Part shown: positions 8,052 to 17,560 of the stretch, piece after piece
Numbering within the stretch: position 1 is the first letter of the stretch
How the letters are laid out: each line of letters opens with the position of its first letter
Assembly (NCBI GenBank): GCA_020353195.1
Contig: CP070691.1
Location: forward strand, 3,396,566-3,460,565
Reading direction: 5' to 3'
DNA from: Phycisphaerales bacterium
GTDB lineage: Bacteria; Planctomycetota; Phycisphaerae; UBA1845
DNA length: 64,000 nt
Notes under the pieces: model-generated
Databases searched by the model: none
What the model was told of the DNA's origin: nothing
The model's input: the letters and a program-made list of their open reading frames with translations, nothing else
Program-made: the position numbers and the translations under genes

Positions 8052-8672
8052 TTTTTGCAGCGGATCACGCTGACGCGTCACACCCAGTGTCATCGGACGG
8101 CACATGTCCTACTGCTGGTCGCGGCACGCGCCGGCGATTGCCCATGCAGTCGCTGTTGGCAGTCGAGCAGTTTGTGTTGTAGTGTCTGTGCCCGATCTTC
8201 TTGCGGGCCGCGCGCGTTCATCGAAGGGCGCCTTCGTAGTTGTTCGAGGCGCCTTCGGCTGTGGCCGGCGCGCGCCGGGCTACCGTCCCCCTTTTTCGAT
8301 CGACTGTGTCTGTCGGTGCATGCTCTGTCCGAGAAAAACAGGGGACAGGATACGGTCCGACGTGCGACGCCCTGTGATCGGATTGCCTGCGGACTCTCCT
8401 GGGGCCGCGGGGATACCTTGCAAAGAAGGCCGAGGGACGCTAGAATAGCGGGGTAGGTCGAGGGGGTGCCAGACGTGTCGCGTCGGGCGCCCGGCCGGTC
8501 GGACATGTCTCTATTACCAACCCTCGATTTCATCACGGGGCTCGCAGGTTTGCGCAAGGCGTCCGTGAGTGTCTGAGTCCGGATTTCCCGGATGGACTGA
8601 TCGTGATGGCATGACCCGTGCGGCTTGGGCCTGTTATTCATGGGTTTTCGGCAATTTTGATAGGAACACCCG
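8052..8672. other. Gene-free region with IS left flank
   Basis: No convincing gene. It holds a strong promoter-like pair at 8418-8446 (listed separately) and, from about 8560, the untranslated left part of the IS1380-type element. Arginine- and cysteine-rich open frames on both strands look like chance. Confidence 0.5.
8418..8446 (+). promoter_or_regulatory. Sigma-70-type promoter TTGCAA-N17-TAGAAT
   Basis: -35 TTGCAA at 8418-8423 and -10 TAGAAT at 8441-8446 with an ideal 17-base spacer. The next intact rightward gene is the NHL-repeat gene at 9295, now separated by the IS remnant; the promoter may originally have served it. Confidence 0.5.
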
Positions 8673-9041
8673 ATGGGTGACAGGCAAAAACAAGCATTTC
8701 GTGTTCAGTTTGACGACAAGCTCAAGTTCGAGTTCCACGGAGCAAAGATCACGAGCAACGCGGGCTTGCTTGCGTTTCGTGAATTGGATGGAGCATTCCG
8801 TTTGACTGAGAGGAGAAGCACAGAGTTGTCGGATTGCCGACAGGGAAAGAACACGCGGCACACGATGTTGGCGATGTTGCGACAAGCGACCTTCGGACGG
8901 TTGGCCGGATACGAAGACGTGAACGATGCCGAGCGTTTGCGCCTTGATCCGGCCATGCGCCGAGTTGTAGGTGGCCGAGCGAAAGAGAAGGGGGCCGCGT
9001 CCACGAGCGAGATGAGCCGTTTTGAGACAGAGATGTTGAAT
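8673..9041 (+). pseudogene. IS1380-family transposase, N-terminal fragment
   Basis: The first about 123 residues match the N-terminus of IS1380-type DDE transposases (segments QAFRVQFDDKLKFEFHGAKI, 'ITSNAGLLAFRELD', 'GRLAGYEDVNDAERL' and 'STSEMSRFETE' are characteristic). After 9041 the similarity stops, although the frame stays open to 9167, so roughly 300 residues including the catalytic DDE core are gone. It cannot be active. The fragment lies directly before the NHL-repeat gene. Confidence 0.85.
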
Positions 9042-9294
9042 GGAAACGGGCAGGAATGGTCGTCCCTGAGGCGGCAGGGCCAGGATTGTCACGATGGAGC
9101 CGTCAAACAGGCAGATTCACGGCAGAATACGCGATTCCCGCTCGGATCGAGAGCCCTCGTGCGGTAGGATGACGATCAGAAGTTCGGTACATGGAGAGTC
9201 CCGGCTTACGGGACAGCACCCTGTGGGCGGGAGCGGTGCTTCGCTAAGCAGCATGGGTCTCCAACGCGTGGGCGAATCGCGAGAAAACGCATCC
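9042..9294. other. Scar between IS remnant and NHL-repeat gene
   Basis: Sequence with no recognisable gene; the long downstream frame extends back to 9094, but the residues before 9295 look non-native. It may contain the deleted element's right end. No inverted repeat could be assigned with confidence. Confidence 0.4.
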
Positions 9295-11328
9295 ATGTGC
9301 AGACACGCACGACGCGAAAAACGCTGCATTCTGTTCGCGCTCGCCGCCGTTCTGGTCGTCGTTGCCCTGGGCTCCGGGGCGGCAGCGGCACAGATCATCA
9401 CCGAGATCATCGACGCGACCGGCGACGGCGCTGGCCATGGCCTTGATGGTCCTTGGGGCATCGCCGTGGACGCTGCGGGCAACGCGTACGTGACGGGACA
9501 ATACAGCGACAACGCGTTCAAGATCACGCCCGGCAGGGTCGTTACGGAGATCATCGACGCGACCGGCGGCGGCGCGGGCCATGGTCTTAATGCTCCTTAC
9601 GGCATCGCCGTGGATGGTGCGGGCAACGCGTACGTGACCGGTGGCGTCACCGACAACGCGTTCAAGATCACGCCTGGCGGGGTCGTCACCGAGATCATCG
9701 ACGCGACTGGCGACGGCGCGAGCCATGGCCTTGATGGTCCTCGTGGCATTGCAGTGGACGGTGCCGGCAACGCGTACGTGACGGGACGCTACAGCGACAA
9801 CGCCTTCAAGATCACACCTGGTGGGGTCGTCACCGAGATCATCGACGCGACCGGCGACGGCGCGGGTCATGGGCTCGATGGTCCTTGGGGTATCGCCGTG
9901 GACGTTATGGGTAACGCGTACGTGACGGGAGGCGACAGCGACAACGTCTTCAAGATCGCGCCGGGCGGGGTCGTCGCCAAGATCATCGACTCCACTGGCG
10001 ACGGCGCAGGCAATGGGCTCAGTGACCCTGGCGGCGTCGCCGTGGACGGTGCGGGCAACGCGTATGTGGCGGGATGGGCCAGCCACAACGCCTTCAAGAT
10101 CACGCCCGACGGGGTCGTCACCGAGATCATCGACGCGACTGGCGACGGCGCGGGCCATGGGCTTATGTACCCTTACGGCATCGCCGTGGACGGCGCGGGG
10201 AACACTTACGTGACGGGAACCCACAGCGACAACGTGTTCAAGATCATGCCCGGCGGGGGCATCATCATGATCATCGGCGGGACCGGCGGCACGGCTCATG
10301 GCCTTGATGGTCCTCACGACATCGCCGTGGACGGTGCGGGCAACGCGTACGTGACGGGAGAGCTCAGCGGCAACGCGTTGAAGATCGCGCCGGACTGCAA
10401 TAACAACGGCATCCCCGACGCGACCGACATCGCCAACGGCGCCAGCCAGGACGCCGACGGCGACGGTGTGCCCGACGAGTGTGACGGTGACGGCGGCGCC
10501 GACGCCGACGGCGACGGTGTGCCCGACACGCTCGACGATTGTCCCGACACGCCGTCGGGGGAACGCGTGAACGCCAACGGGTGTTCGTGCAGTCAGCTTG
10601 CTGACGACTGCGACAACGACAACCCCTGTACGGTCGATACCTGCGTGGCGGGAGAGTGCGTCCACGATCCGGTCGCGTGCCCGGCGGGACAGTTCTGCGA
10701 TCCGGACACCGGCGTGTGTGTGGACTGCCTGACGGACGACGACTGCGACGACAACGATCTGTGCGCCGTCGATGCCTGTGTGGACGGCGAGTGCGAAAGC
10801 ACCTCTGTTGAGTGCCCGGGGGGGCAGAGCTGCGATCCCGATACTGGCGACTGCATCGAAGCGCCGGCGCCTCAATGCTCGCTCGCCCTCTGCGACGACG
10901 GGGATCCGTGCACCGTCGAGGACTGCGTGGACGCCGATGGCGACGGAGTCGAAGAGTGCGTCAACACGCCGGTCGAGTGTGGGGCCACACAGTACTGTGA
11001 TACGGGTTCCGGCCATTGCGTGGAGTGCCTGACGGACGAGGGATGCGACGATGAGGATCTACGCACCGTTGACGTATGCACGAACGGGCAGTGCGCAAAT
11101 ACGCCGGTCGACCACCCCGAGGGATACGTGCGTGATCCCGAAACCGGGGAGTTCGTGGGTGGCGAGATCGAGGAGGAGGAACGGGTAGCCCAGCGGTTTA
11201 CCCGCGGCGGCTGCGGCCTCTTCAACCTTCTCGGCTTGATCATTCTGCCGTTGTCCATACTGTTCTGGACAGGCATTCGCAGCCGGACGCGGCGCGAATG
11301 TGATCGAAGGCGCCTTTGGGGCGGCTGA
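9295..11328 (+). CDS. Exported NHL-repeat, calcium-binding and Cys-rich surface protein with C-terminal anchor
   Basis: Predicted 677 residues. Starts with a signal peptide (residues 1-35, hydrophobic ILFALAAVLVVVALGSG). Seven near-identical 48-residue NHL-like repeats follow (unit 'TEIIDATGDGAGHGL...GIAVDGAGNAYVTG...NAFKITPGGVV'), expected to fold as a beta propeller or arc. Next comes a calcium-binding stretch with CNNNGIPD and two DxDGDGVPD units, then about 230 residues of Cys-rich repeats ('CTVDTCVAGECV', 'CAVDACVDGEC'). The end is one transmembrane helix (GLFNLLGLIILPLSILFWTG) and a basic tail, giving a membrane anchor. ATG 9295 was chosen because it begins the signal peptide. Probable surface adhesin or scaffold; ligand unknown. 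Confidence 0.85.
   Translation: MCRHARREKRCILFALAAVLVVVALGSGAAAAQIITEIIDATGDGAGHGLDGPWGIAVDAAGNAYVTGQYSDNAFKITPGRVVTEIIDATGGGAGHGLNAPYGIAVDGAGNAYVTGGVTDNAFKITPGGVVTEIIDATGDGASHGLDGPRGIAVDGAGNAYVTGRYSDNAFKITPGGVVTEIIDATGDGAGHGLDGPWGIAVDVMGNAYVTGGDSDNVFKIAPGGVVAKIIDSTGDGAGNGLSDPGGVAVDGAGNAYVAGWASHNAFKITPDGVVTEIIDATGDGAGHGLMYPYGIAVDGAGNTYVTGTHSDNVFKIMPGGGIIMIIGGTGGTAHGLDGPHDIAVDGAGNAYVTGELSGNALKIAPDCNNNGIPDATDIANGASQDADGDGVPDECDGDGGADADGDGVPDTLDDCPDTPSGERVNANGCSCSQLADDCDNDNPCTVDTCVAGECVHDPVACPAGQFCDPDTGVCVDCLTDDDCDDNDLCAVDACVDGECESTSVECPGGQSCDPDTGDCIEAPAPQCSLALCDDGDPCTVEDCVDADGDGVEECVNTPVECGATQYCDTGSGHCVECLTDEGCDDEDLRTVDVCTNGQCANTPVDHPEGYVRDPETGEFVGGEIEEEERVAQRFTRGGCGLFNLLGLIILPLSILFWTGIRSRTRRECDRRRLWGG
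9400..10392 (+). repeat. Seven tandem 144-bp repeats encoding NHL units
   Basis: Unit starts at 9400, 9544, 9688, 9832, 9976, 10120 and 10264, an exact 144-bp period; the last unit is one codon shorter in its first part. High nucleotide identity between units points to recent tandem duplication or homogenisation. Confidence 0.9.
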
Positions 11329-11406
11329 AGTTTGCGATGTGGTTGAAGCCTGCTGTTGAGAGGCTTGGGAGATGTTAGTAGAGGGAATAACAGAAGGAGG
11401 CATCTG

Positions 11407-13743
11407 ATGCGCTGTCAGCGAATAGTGGCGATGGTTGCTATCGTCAGTCTTGGGTTGCTCGCCGGGCCTGCTGTTGGCGTTCAAATATCGGCTGTCCGCA
11501 TCGTATCTGTCGATCCCAATCCCGTTCCGTGTGGCAGTACAACGATCGTGACGGTTGAGGTGGATTGGGGTCTGCTTCCCACGGACGACGTCCCGGATAC
11601 GGGAGTCGTGCAGATCTGGGAACATGATTGGGGGCCCTGGAACGACGATCAGCTGGGCACCGCGACCATCACGCTTGATGGCAAGGATCTCGAGGATCTG
11701 TCCGGAACAAAGACGGTCGAGTTCGAGTTGGAGTGCGGACCTCCCCAGCCGGACTGCACCTGCGACTTCAGTGGTAACGCGGGCACTGATGACGACGAGG
11801 AGTCCCCGCACAGGATCTACGCGTCGGTGCCTCTCGACTGGTATTGGCCGACCGAGTCGGACGGAGTCGACGTGAACTGCATGAAGGAAGACGGCACGAT
11901 CGTGTGTGCAGACTCGTCGGCGTATCCGGGTGGCGCTGCGACGATGGAACTGGCGTGCCTCCAGAACAGCGGCGTGGCTGACGTGGCCATCGCTGTCGCG
12001 TATGACGCGACATTCGTCTCGGTCACGAATGCCCGATTCGCCCCTGAAACGGCGATGCAGTTCGCGACCACCGGGGTCGACATCTCTACGTCCGGGATCG
12101 TCTGGTTCACGGCGCACAATCCGGTGGATGTCATGGTGGATCCATTCCTGATGACGATCGACTTCATCACCGATCCGATGGCCCCGTTCTTCGAGGAGCA
12201 GCTGGTGTACGTCACCGACGGCACAGTCCTTCTCGACGAGGAGGCTCAGCCGCTCGTCATGCAGCATGGCAGCGGCCACCTGACCATCGTTCCGCCAGAC
12301 GGATTGTCGCCGGTGATCGATCCGAGCCTGATCTCCGCCGACGTGGCGGGCGAGAGCATCGTGGGCGCACCGGGTGCGATTCTCGACGACTTCGGCCACA
12401 CCTACGGTTGGCCTGACTACGTGGTGGTCGGGGCGGCTCTGGATGATCCTGCGGCCCCGCCTCCCGGCTGGTTCGGGGCGGCGTCTGTCGGCTTGGATGG
12501 CGGCTTCTTGATTGAGAACGTGGCGCTGAACCCCTGTCTGCCGCCGCTGCTGATCATGGCGAAGGACGGCTTGGACAATGAGTCATACGCCGCGAAGGAA
12601 CTGGATATAACCGTGGCCGAGGTGAGCCATATTCCGGTTCGCCCGCGCAACTTGGCCTCGGTGGACGTGCCGTCCCAGCAGCCGATTGCCGTTGCGATCC
12701 CCTGGCCCGCGGACGGTACGGTCACGGTCATGAGCACGAATCCGGCCGTCGTTACGATGCCCGGTGGTGGAGTCATTCCGTTTACGAGCACAGGTCCCGT
12801 GTGCGGGTACATCGATGTCAGCGTGCAGAACGTGGGTGAGGGCATGTCTCTCCTGCAGCTCAGCAATGACATGGGATTCTTCAACAGCACGAGCCGGGAG
12901 GTCAACGTGATTCCGCTCCAGGCGATGACTCTCGAGCTGGAGTATCCGATCATGTGGCTACCCCACGCGCAGCAGGCCACCGTGATCGGGGATTTCGGTG
13001 CGGCCGGGATTCGTGACATCTCCACGAATTCCCTCATATCGTATGAGTCCAGCGACCCCGGCGTGGCTACGGTGGACGACACCGGCATGGTGACCGCAGT
13101 GGGAGCCGGTCTTGCGACGATCACGGCCACGAGCACGAACGGGCTCGTGACGGACAGCACGGGAATTCATGTCACCGTGCGCGGCGACTCCGACGGGGAC
13201 GGCGACGTGGATCTTGTCGACTTCGCCGGGTTCCCTGATTGCATGACCGGTCCGGACGACGGTCCGCCTGGTGACGGATGTGAGCCTTTTGACTTCGAAC
13301 CCGACGACGACGTTGACCTGGGCGATTTCGCCGCGTTTCAGACGGCGTTCAACGGTTTGGCAGGTGGGGGTGGCACGCGGATAGAGAGCTACTCCGACAG
13401 CGGGTGCCTGCCTCCTCCGCCCGGCGATGATAAGTCCGTGTGCGATGACGATGATGTGATCGAACTCACCGTGCAAGGCAATACGCTTCACGTACTTCAC
13501 AGGAATGCAACGTACAACTGCTGCCCCGCCGACATTGTCATCTCGCTGGTCATCGAAGGGAACGTGCTCAGGCTCACCGAAGAGGAGATTCTCGGCGGCG
13601 AAGCGTGCACCTGCCTGTGCTGTTACAACGTGGAGGCAACCGTTGTTGACCTCGTTGCCGGTGTGTACATGGTCGAATTCTGCTGGGACGATTGGGAGAC
13701 CGGTCAGCAGCAGTGTTACACGGAGCAGATTGTGATACCGTAG
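11407..13743 (+). CDS. Secreted protein with cohesin-like, Big2-like, dockerin-like and Cys-rich C-terminal domains
   Basis: Predicted 778 residues. ATG 11407 has a strong site, AAGGAGG at 11394-11400, six bases upstream and begins a signal peptide (to about residue 23). A cohesin-like beta domain lies at about residues 180-300, followed by beta-rich segments. A bacterial Ig-like Big2 domain sits at about 500-590 ('YESSDPGVATVDDTGMVTAV'). A dockerin-like pair of calcium loops follows ('DSDGDGDVDLVDFAGF', 'PDDDVDLGDFAAF'). The last about 120 residues form a Cys-rich domain with CC pairs (NCCPADI, CTCLCCY) that matches no domain known to me by name. Likely cell-surface scaffold; partners unknown. 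Convergent with the next gene. Confidence 0.85.
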   Translation: MRCQRIVAMVAIVSLGLLAGPAVGVQISAVRIVSVDPNPVPCGSTTIVTVEVDWGLLPTDDVPDTGVVQIWEHDWGPWNDDQLGTATITLDGKDLEDLSGTKTVEFELECGPPQPDCTCDFSGNAGTDDDEESPHRIYASVPLDWYWPTESDGVDVNCMKEDGTIVCADSSAYPGGAATMELACLQNSGVADVAIAVAYDATFVSVTNARFAPETAMQFATTGVDISTSGIVWFTAHNPVDVMVDPFLMTIDFITDPMAPFFEEQLVYVTDGTVLLDEEAQPLVMQHGSGHLTIVPPDGLSPVIDPSLISADVAGESIVGAPGAILDDFGHTYGWPDYVVVGAALDDPAAPPPGWFGAASVGLDGGFLIENVALNPCLPPLLIMAKDGLDNESYAAKELDITVAEVSHIPVRPRNLASVDVPSQQPIAVAIPWPADGTVTVMSTNPAVVTMPGGGVIPFTSTGPVCGYIDVSVQNVGEGMSLLQLSNDMGFFNSTSREVNVIPLQAMTLELEYPIMWLPHAQQATVIGDFGAAGIRDISTNSLISYESSDPGVATVDDTGMVTAVGAGLATITATSTNGLVTDSTGIHVTVRGDSDGDGDVDLVDFAGFPDCMTGPDDGPPGDGCEPFDFEPDDDVDLGDFAAFQTAFNGLAGGGGTRIESYSDSGCLPPPPGDDKSVCDDDDVIELTVQGNTLHVLHRNATYNCCPADIVISLVIEGNVLRLTEEEILGGEACTCLCCYNVEATVVDLVAGVYMVEFCWDDWETGQQQCYTEQIVIP

Positions 13744-13864
13744 CACGTGTGGATCAAACGGCCTCGCAGTGCCGGCGACCATCCAACCGCCTTTGACGGC
13801 ACGCCGTCGACTTGACGCTGCCGGGCCGTGACGTTTCCCACCATCTCGCATGCCGGTGGAAGGA

Positions 13865-16438
13865 TCACTGCTGAGCGTTTTCCGGTGTTGATTTCGCGAT
13901 GAGGGCGTCGGCCCGTTCGTGCCAGGCCGGGTCGTGGCACAGGGTCTTGAACGCCTCGATGCCCTGGCGGGCGGGGTCGAGCCGGCCCTGATCAATCAAC
14001 AGCATTGACGCGATGTAGATGGGAAATGGATCATCCGGGTGGGTTGTGGAGACGGTCTCCAAGGCCTTGAGCAGTCGCGACGTGACGTCGGGTGGGTTCG
14101 GGTCGGAGAGATTCGTAATTCGTTCGGCGTGCTCGACGGCCTGTATCGGGCGGGCTCGCTGCAGTTCGACGAGCGTCAGGCTTGCTCGGGCCAGTGCGTG
14201 ATCGGGGTCGGAGGCCAGGACGCGCGTGGCCGACTCTTCGGCCTGTGGGTCGCGCCGAGCCATCGCACTGGTCCAGCCGTACCAGGCCACCAGATCGGGC
14301 AGATCGCCCTCCCGTTCGATGGCTTCGACCCACAGGCGGGCGGCGGATGCAAGGCGCTTCTGCGACACGAGAAGGTCGTGATACGCGATTTGCACCGGGC
14401 GTCGGGTCGGGTCGGCGTGCAGCTGAGCCTGCAGGAGTGTCTCGGCTTCGGCCGCATCTGACCGCTCGGCCAGCAGTGTGGCGAGGTTCAGCACGGCGGC
14501 GATGCTGTGCGGCGCCACTTCCACCGCCCGCCGATAGGCTGCGATCGCGTCGTCGCGCCGGTGCAGGTTGACGTTGCAGACGCCCAGGTTGATCCACGCC
14601 CCGGCGTTCTCCGGCATCCACGTCAGCAGCGACTGCAACCGTTGGGCCGCCTCGCGGTAGAGGCCCTGCTCCATGTCGATATCCGCCAGACCGTACAGGG
14701 CAGGCACTTCGTAGGGGTTGTTCTCCAGGGCGCTGTTGAAGGCGCGGCGTGCGGGTTCGAATTGGCCGAGCTTCCTGTGCAGTGACCCCAGGGCCGTCAG
14801 CGCCGGGTTGTAGTTGGGTGCCAGTTCGACGGCGCGCTCGTAGTGGGTGACGGCCTGTTCATACCGCCCGAGTTCGCTGTAGATGGTGCCCAGTCTGGCG
14901 TGTGCCTTTGCGTCGGTGGGGTCGGCGGCGATCGCGCGTTGGATGGCGGCGATGCCGTCATCGATTCGGCCGAGGCGATACAGCGCCATCCCCGCCTGGT
15001 GGCCGGCGGTGCAGGCCATCGTGTCTGGATGTCTGTCGAGTTCCTCGTGAGCGGCCCGCCACGCGTCTTCGTACCGGTTGGCGTCGGCGTAGGCGCCGGC
15101 GAGCCTGTTCCAGACTCCTTCTTCTTCAGGATAGCACGAGGCGACGCGAAGGGCGCGGTCAATCGTGGTCCGGTAGGCGGCGCAGCATTGCCAGCTTGTC
15201 ACCAGCAGCCCGAGCCCCCAGGCCGCCCCGGCTACCGCTGCCAGCGAAACTGCCACGGGCCGGCTCAATCGGCGCTGTAGCGCCGCAGCGGCCGCTACCG
15301 CAGCCACGGCGGCGATCCAATGGAAACCGATGGCCGGTAAGTACATGTACCGCTCGGCCACCAGCAGGTTCCGTGACGGCAGCAGCGGCAGTGTGGCGGC
15401 GATCGTGGCGAGGAACCACACCCCGCCCACCGCGCCGATTCGGGTTCGGCGCAGAGATACGCTGACGGCACCGACCGCCGCCAGGACCACGACGGCCGCT
15501 GCGGGCAGTCTCGGGTCGGACCACTGCGCCGGGTTGGGTGTCGGGTGCCAGGGTGCCAGTCCGGTCGGTACCACGTAGTGCTGGACGTACCACGCCAGTG
15601 CCAGCGCGGTCCGGACGACGGCGGACCCCCGCAGCTCCTCGGCCCCGCCTTTCAGCATACCTTCTGACATGCGTACGTTGAGCAGCGCGAACGATGCGGT
15701 GATCGCCGCGGCCGCGGCCCAGAGCGCCCACGCCCGCCTGTGCGAGCGGGCCCCGCGCAGGACAATCACGATGAGCATCAGTACCGGCAGCCCCACGCGC
15801 ACCTTGCACATCATCGTCAGTGCCGTGAACACGACGCACAGGAGTGCCGCGAGCCATCGTCTGTCCGCCAGCCATCGGTCGAATGCGATCAGGGTCGCCA
15901 GGGCAAACAGCGTGGATGTCAGCATCATTCGTCCGCTCAGCCACGCCACCGTTTCCGCGTTGAGCGGGTGGACCGCGAACAGGATAGCGGCCACGATCGG
16001 GACGAACCGGTTCCGGGACAGGCGCGAGAGCAGCCACCAGACGAGCACGGCGTTGCCCGCGTGGATGAGTACGTTGGTCAGGTGGAACAGCCAGGCTCCC
16101 GCCCCCGGCCCCTCGGCGTCCGCCGTCAGGCCCACTGCGTGCACCGCGGCGAAGTTGGCCGCAAAGGTCAGCAGGGGAACCGGCTGGTACAGGTCACGGT
16201 TGGCGTCGGGGTCGAACAGTTTGATCGCGTGCCGGATCGACGGGTGGTTCACCAGCACGTGATCGCGAGCGAGATGGAAGTCATCGCCGTGGAGGAACCC
16301 GCCCCGCAGTGACGGCAGCCCCATGACCACGGCCGCCAGCGCGATGCCCACCGGGATCATCGCCGCCCGCCATCCGTGCGGAGGCATGCTGTCGGGCTGT
16401 TCCCGGCTGGTGCTGCATGATGCCTGGCTCGTTTGCAT
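13865..16438 (-). CDS. Polytopic GT-C-type glycosyltransferase-like protein with TPR domain (TMTC-like)
   Basis: Predicted 857 residues. The first about 420 contain some ten or more transmembrane helices. HGDDF at residues 50-54, after the first helix, is the place where GT-C enzymes carry catalytic acidic residues, and FAVHPLNAETVAWLSGR matches the PMT/TMTC-type loop. The second half is a run of TPR units ('AKAHARLGTIYSELGRYEQAVTHYERAV' type). This layout is that of TMTC-like or O-mannosyltransferase-like proteins using lipid-linked sugars at the membrane. Donor and acceptor are unknown. No Shine-Dalgarno at 16438; Met18 or Met27 are alternative starts. Lies 90 bases after the DUF1611 gene and may be co-transcribed. 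Confidence 0.8.
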   Translation of the reverse strand: MQTSQASCSTSREQPDSMPPHGWRAAMIPVGIALAAVVMGLPSLRGGFLHGDDFHLARDHVLVNHPSIRHAIKLFDPDANRDLYQPVPLLTFAANFAAVHAVGLTADAEGPGAGAWLFHLTNVLIHAGNAVLVWWLLSRLSRNRFVPIVAAILFAVHPLNAETVAWLSGRMMLTSTLFALATLIAFDRWLADRRWLAALLCVVFTALTMMCKVRVGLPVLMLIVIVLRGARSHRRAWALWAAAAAITASFALLNVRMSEGMLKGGAEELRGSAVVRTALALAWYVQHYVVPTGLAPWHPTPNPAQWSDPRLPAAAVVVLAAVGAVSVSLRRTRIGAVGGVWFLATIAATLPLLPSRNLLVAERYMYLPAIGFHWIAAVAAVAAAAALQRRLSRPVAVSLAAVAGAAWGLGLLVTSWQCCAAYRTTIDRALRVASCYPEEEGVWNRLAGAYADANRYEDAWRAAHEELDRHPDTMACTAGHQAGMALYRLGRIDDGIAAIQRAIAADPTDAKAHARLGTIYSELGRYEQAVTHYERAVELAPNYNPALTALGSLHRKLGQFEPARRAFNSALENNPYEVPALYGLADIDMEQGLYREAAQRLQSLLTWMPENAGAWINLGVCNVNLHRRDDAIAAYRRAVEVAPHSIAAVLNLATLLAERSDAAEAETLLQAQLHADPTRRPVQIAYHDLLVSQKRLASAARLWVEAIEREGDLPDLVAWYGWTSAMARRDPQAEESATRVLASDPDHALARASLTLVELQRARPIQAVEHAERITNLSDPNPPDVTSRLLKALETVSTTHPDDPFPIYIASMLLIDQGRLDPARQGIEAFKTLCHDPAWHERADALIAKSTPENAQQ

Positions 16439-16528
16439 CAGAGCGTGCTTTCGTCGAAGGCTTTCGGGCCCCGTCCGCGTCCGCGACGCGCGTGTTGCCG
16501 GCCCGGGCAGGCGGCGTCACCGAATCAC

Positions 16529-17560
16529 TTACGCCGCGCATACCGCGTCGGCGAGTTCGCCGACGCCGGTGCGGATGCAGTCCACGACCGGCAGGCCGGT
16601 CAAATCCCGCACCTGCTCGATTGATGCCGAGATCGCCGCGTCGCTCATCCCGTGGCCGTTCAGGGCGACTCCGACGACCTTGGCCGGGTGGAGCGGCCTG
16701 ACGATCGCCTCATACAGTTGGATCACCTCGTTCAGCGGGGGTATCGGGATGTCGATGTTGCGCAGCGTTTTTCGCTGCGGCGCGTGGCACAGGATCATCC
16801 GGTCCGGCAGTGTGCCGTGCAACAGGCCCAGCGCAACGGCGGAGTAGCTCGGATGCAGCAGGGCGCCCTGCCCTTCGACGACAATACAATCCGCGTCGCC
16901 CTTTTCCAGGATGGCTGCCTCGATGGCTCCGGAGACGAAGTCGGAGATCACGGCGTCGACCACCACGCCTGATCCGGTGATCATCACTCCGGTCTGCCCC
17001 GTGGCTACGAACTCCGCTCGTAACCCCCTGTCGGACAGTGCCCGGGTGAGCTCCATAGCCGTCAATCGTTTGCCGATGTTGCAGTCTGTCCCCACGGTGA
17101 GCACGCGCCGGGCGCGCGTCCTGGCGGCCTTTGCCGTTCCGACGGATGCCGGCCTGGGGACGGCGCGGACGTCGAGAATCGTCAGGCCCCTCTGCGCCGC
17201 CGCCTCCGCGAATTCCGGGTCGTCGCCGAGGCGATCGTGCAGCCCGTTGATCACGTTCATGCCGGCGGCGAGTCCCTGGCGAATGAACCGTCGCCAGTCG
17301 GCGGGCAACCGTCCGCCCGGCGGGGCGACTCCGATCAGGAGATGGTCGGGTTGATAGCGCGACGCCGACTCGATGCTCTCGACGATCGGGACGCCCGCGC
17401 CGCAGCCGACAAGGTCTTCGAGGTTCTCGCCGGCGTGGTTTGGATCGAGTACGGCCACCACCTCATCCGGGCGGTAGCGGAGCAACCCGACTGCGGTCTT
17501 GGCGTCGAAAGGGTCGAGGTGACCATCCGTGAGTATGCAGATCCGCTTCTTGTGCGTCAT
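16529..17560 (-). CDS. DUF1611 family P-loop protein (DgcN-like)
   Basis: Predicted 343 residues. An N-terminal Rossmann-like half is followed by a P-loop half with GTDCNIGK at residues 157-164, the Walker A of the DUF1611 family. One studied branch, DgcN, N-acetylates D-glutamate (or a related amino acid) in D-amino-acid catabolism and normally sits next to the epimerase-like dgcA. No dgcA is present here, so the substrate is open. ATG 17560 starts the conserved N-terminus (MTHKKRICILTDG); the frame extends much further upstream but those residues look non-native. Divergent from the Rrf2-like gene. Confidence 0.8.
   Translation of the reverse strand: MTHKKRICILTDGHLDPFDAKTAVGLLRYRPDEVVAVLDPNHAGENLEDLVGCGAGVPIVESIESASRYQPDHLLIGVAPPGGRLPADWRRFIRQGLAAGMNVINGLHDRLGDDPEFAEAAAQRGLTILDVRAVPRPASVGTAKAARTRARRVLTVGTDCNIGKRLTAMELTRALSDRGLRAEFVATGQTGVMITGSGVVVDAVISDFVSGAIEAAILEKGDADCIVVEGQGALLHPSYSAVALGLLHGTLPDRMILCHAPQRKTLRNIDIPIPPLNEVIQLYEAIVRPLHPAKVVGVALNGHGMSDAAISASIEQVRDLTGLPVVDCIRTGVGELADAVCAA

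Noticed and set aside
8055..8641. Overlapping 133- and 183-residue ORFs between the cyclase and the IS remnant
   Set aside because: Cys/Arg/Ser-rich composition on both strands, no ribosome site, no family pattern.
9400..10392. CRISPR-like array because of regular spacing
   Set aside because: The repeat is a 144-bp coding unit in one open frame with exact codon periodicity, not short repeats with unique spacers.
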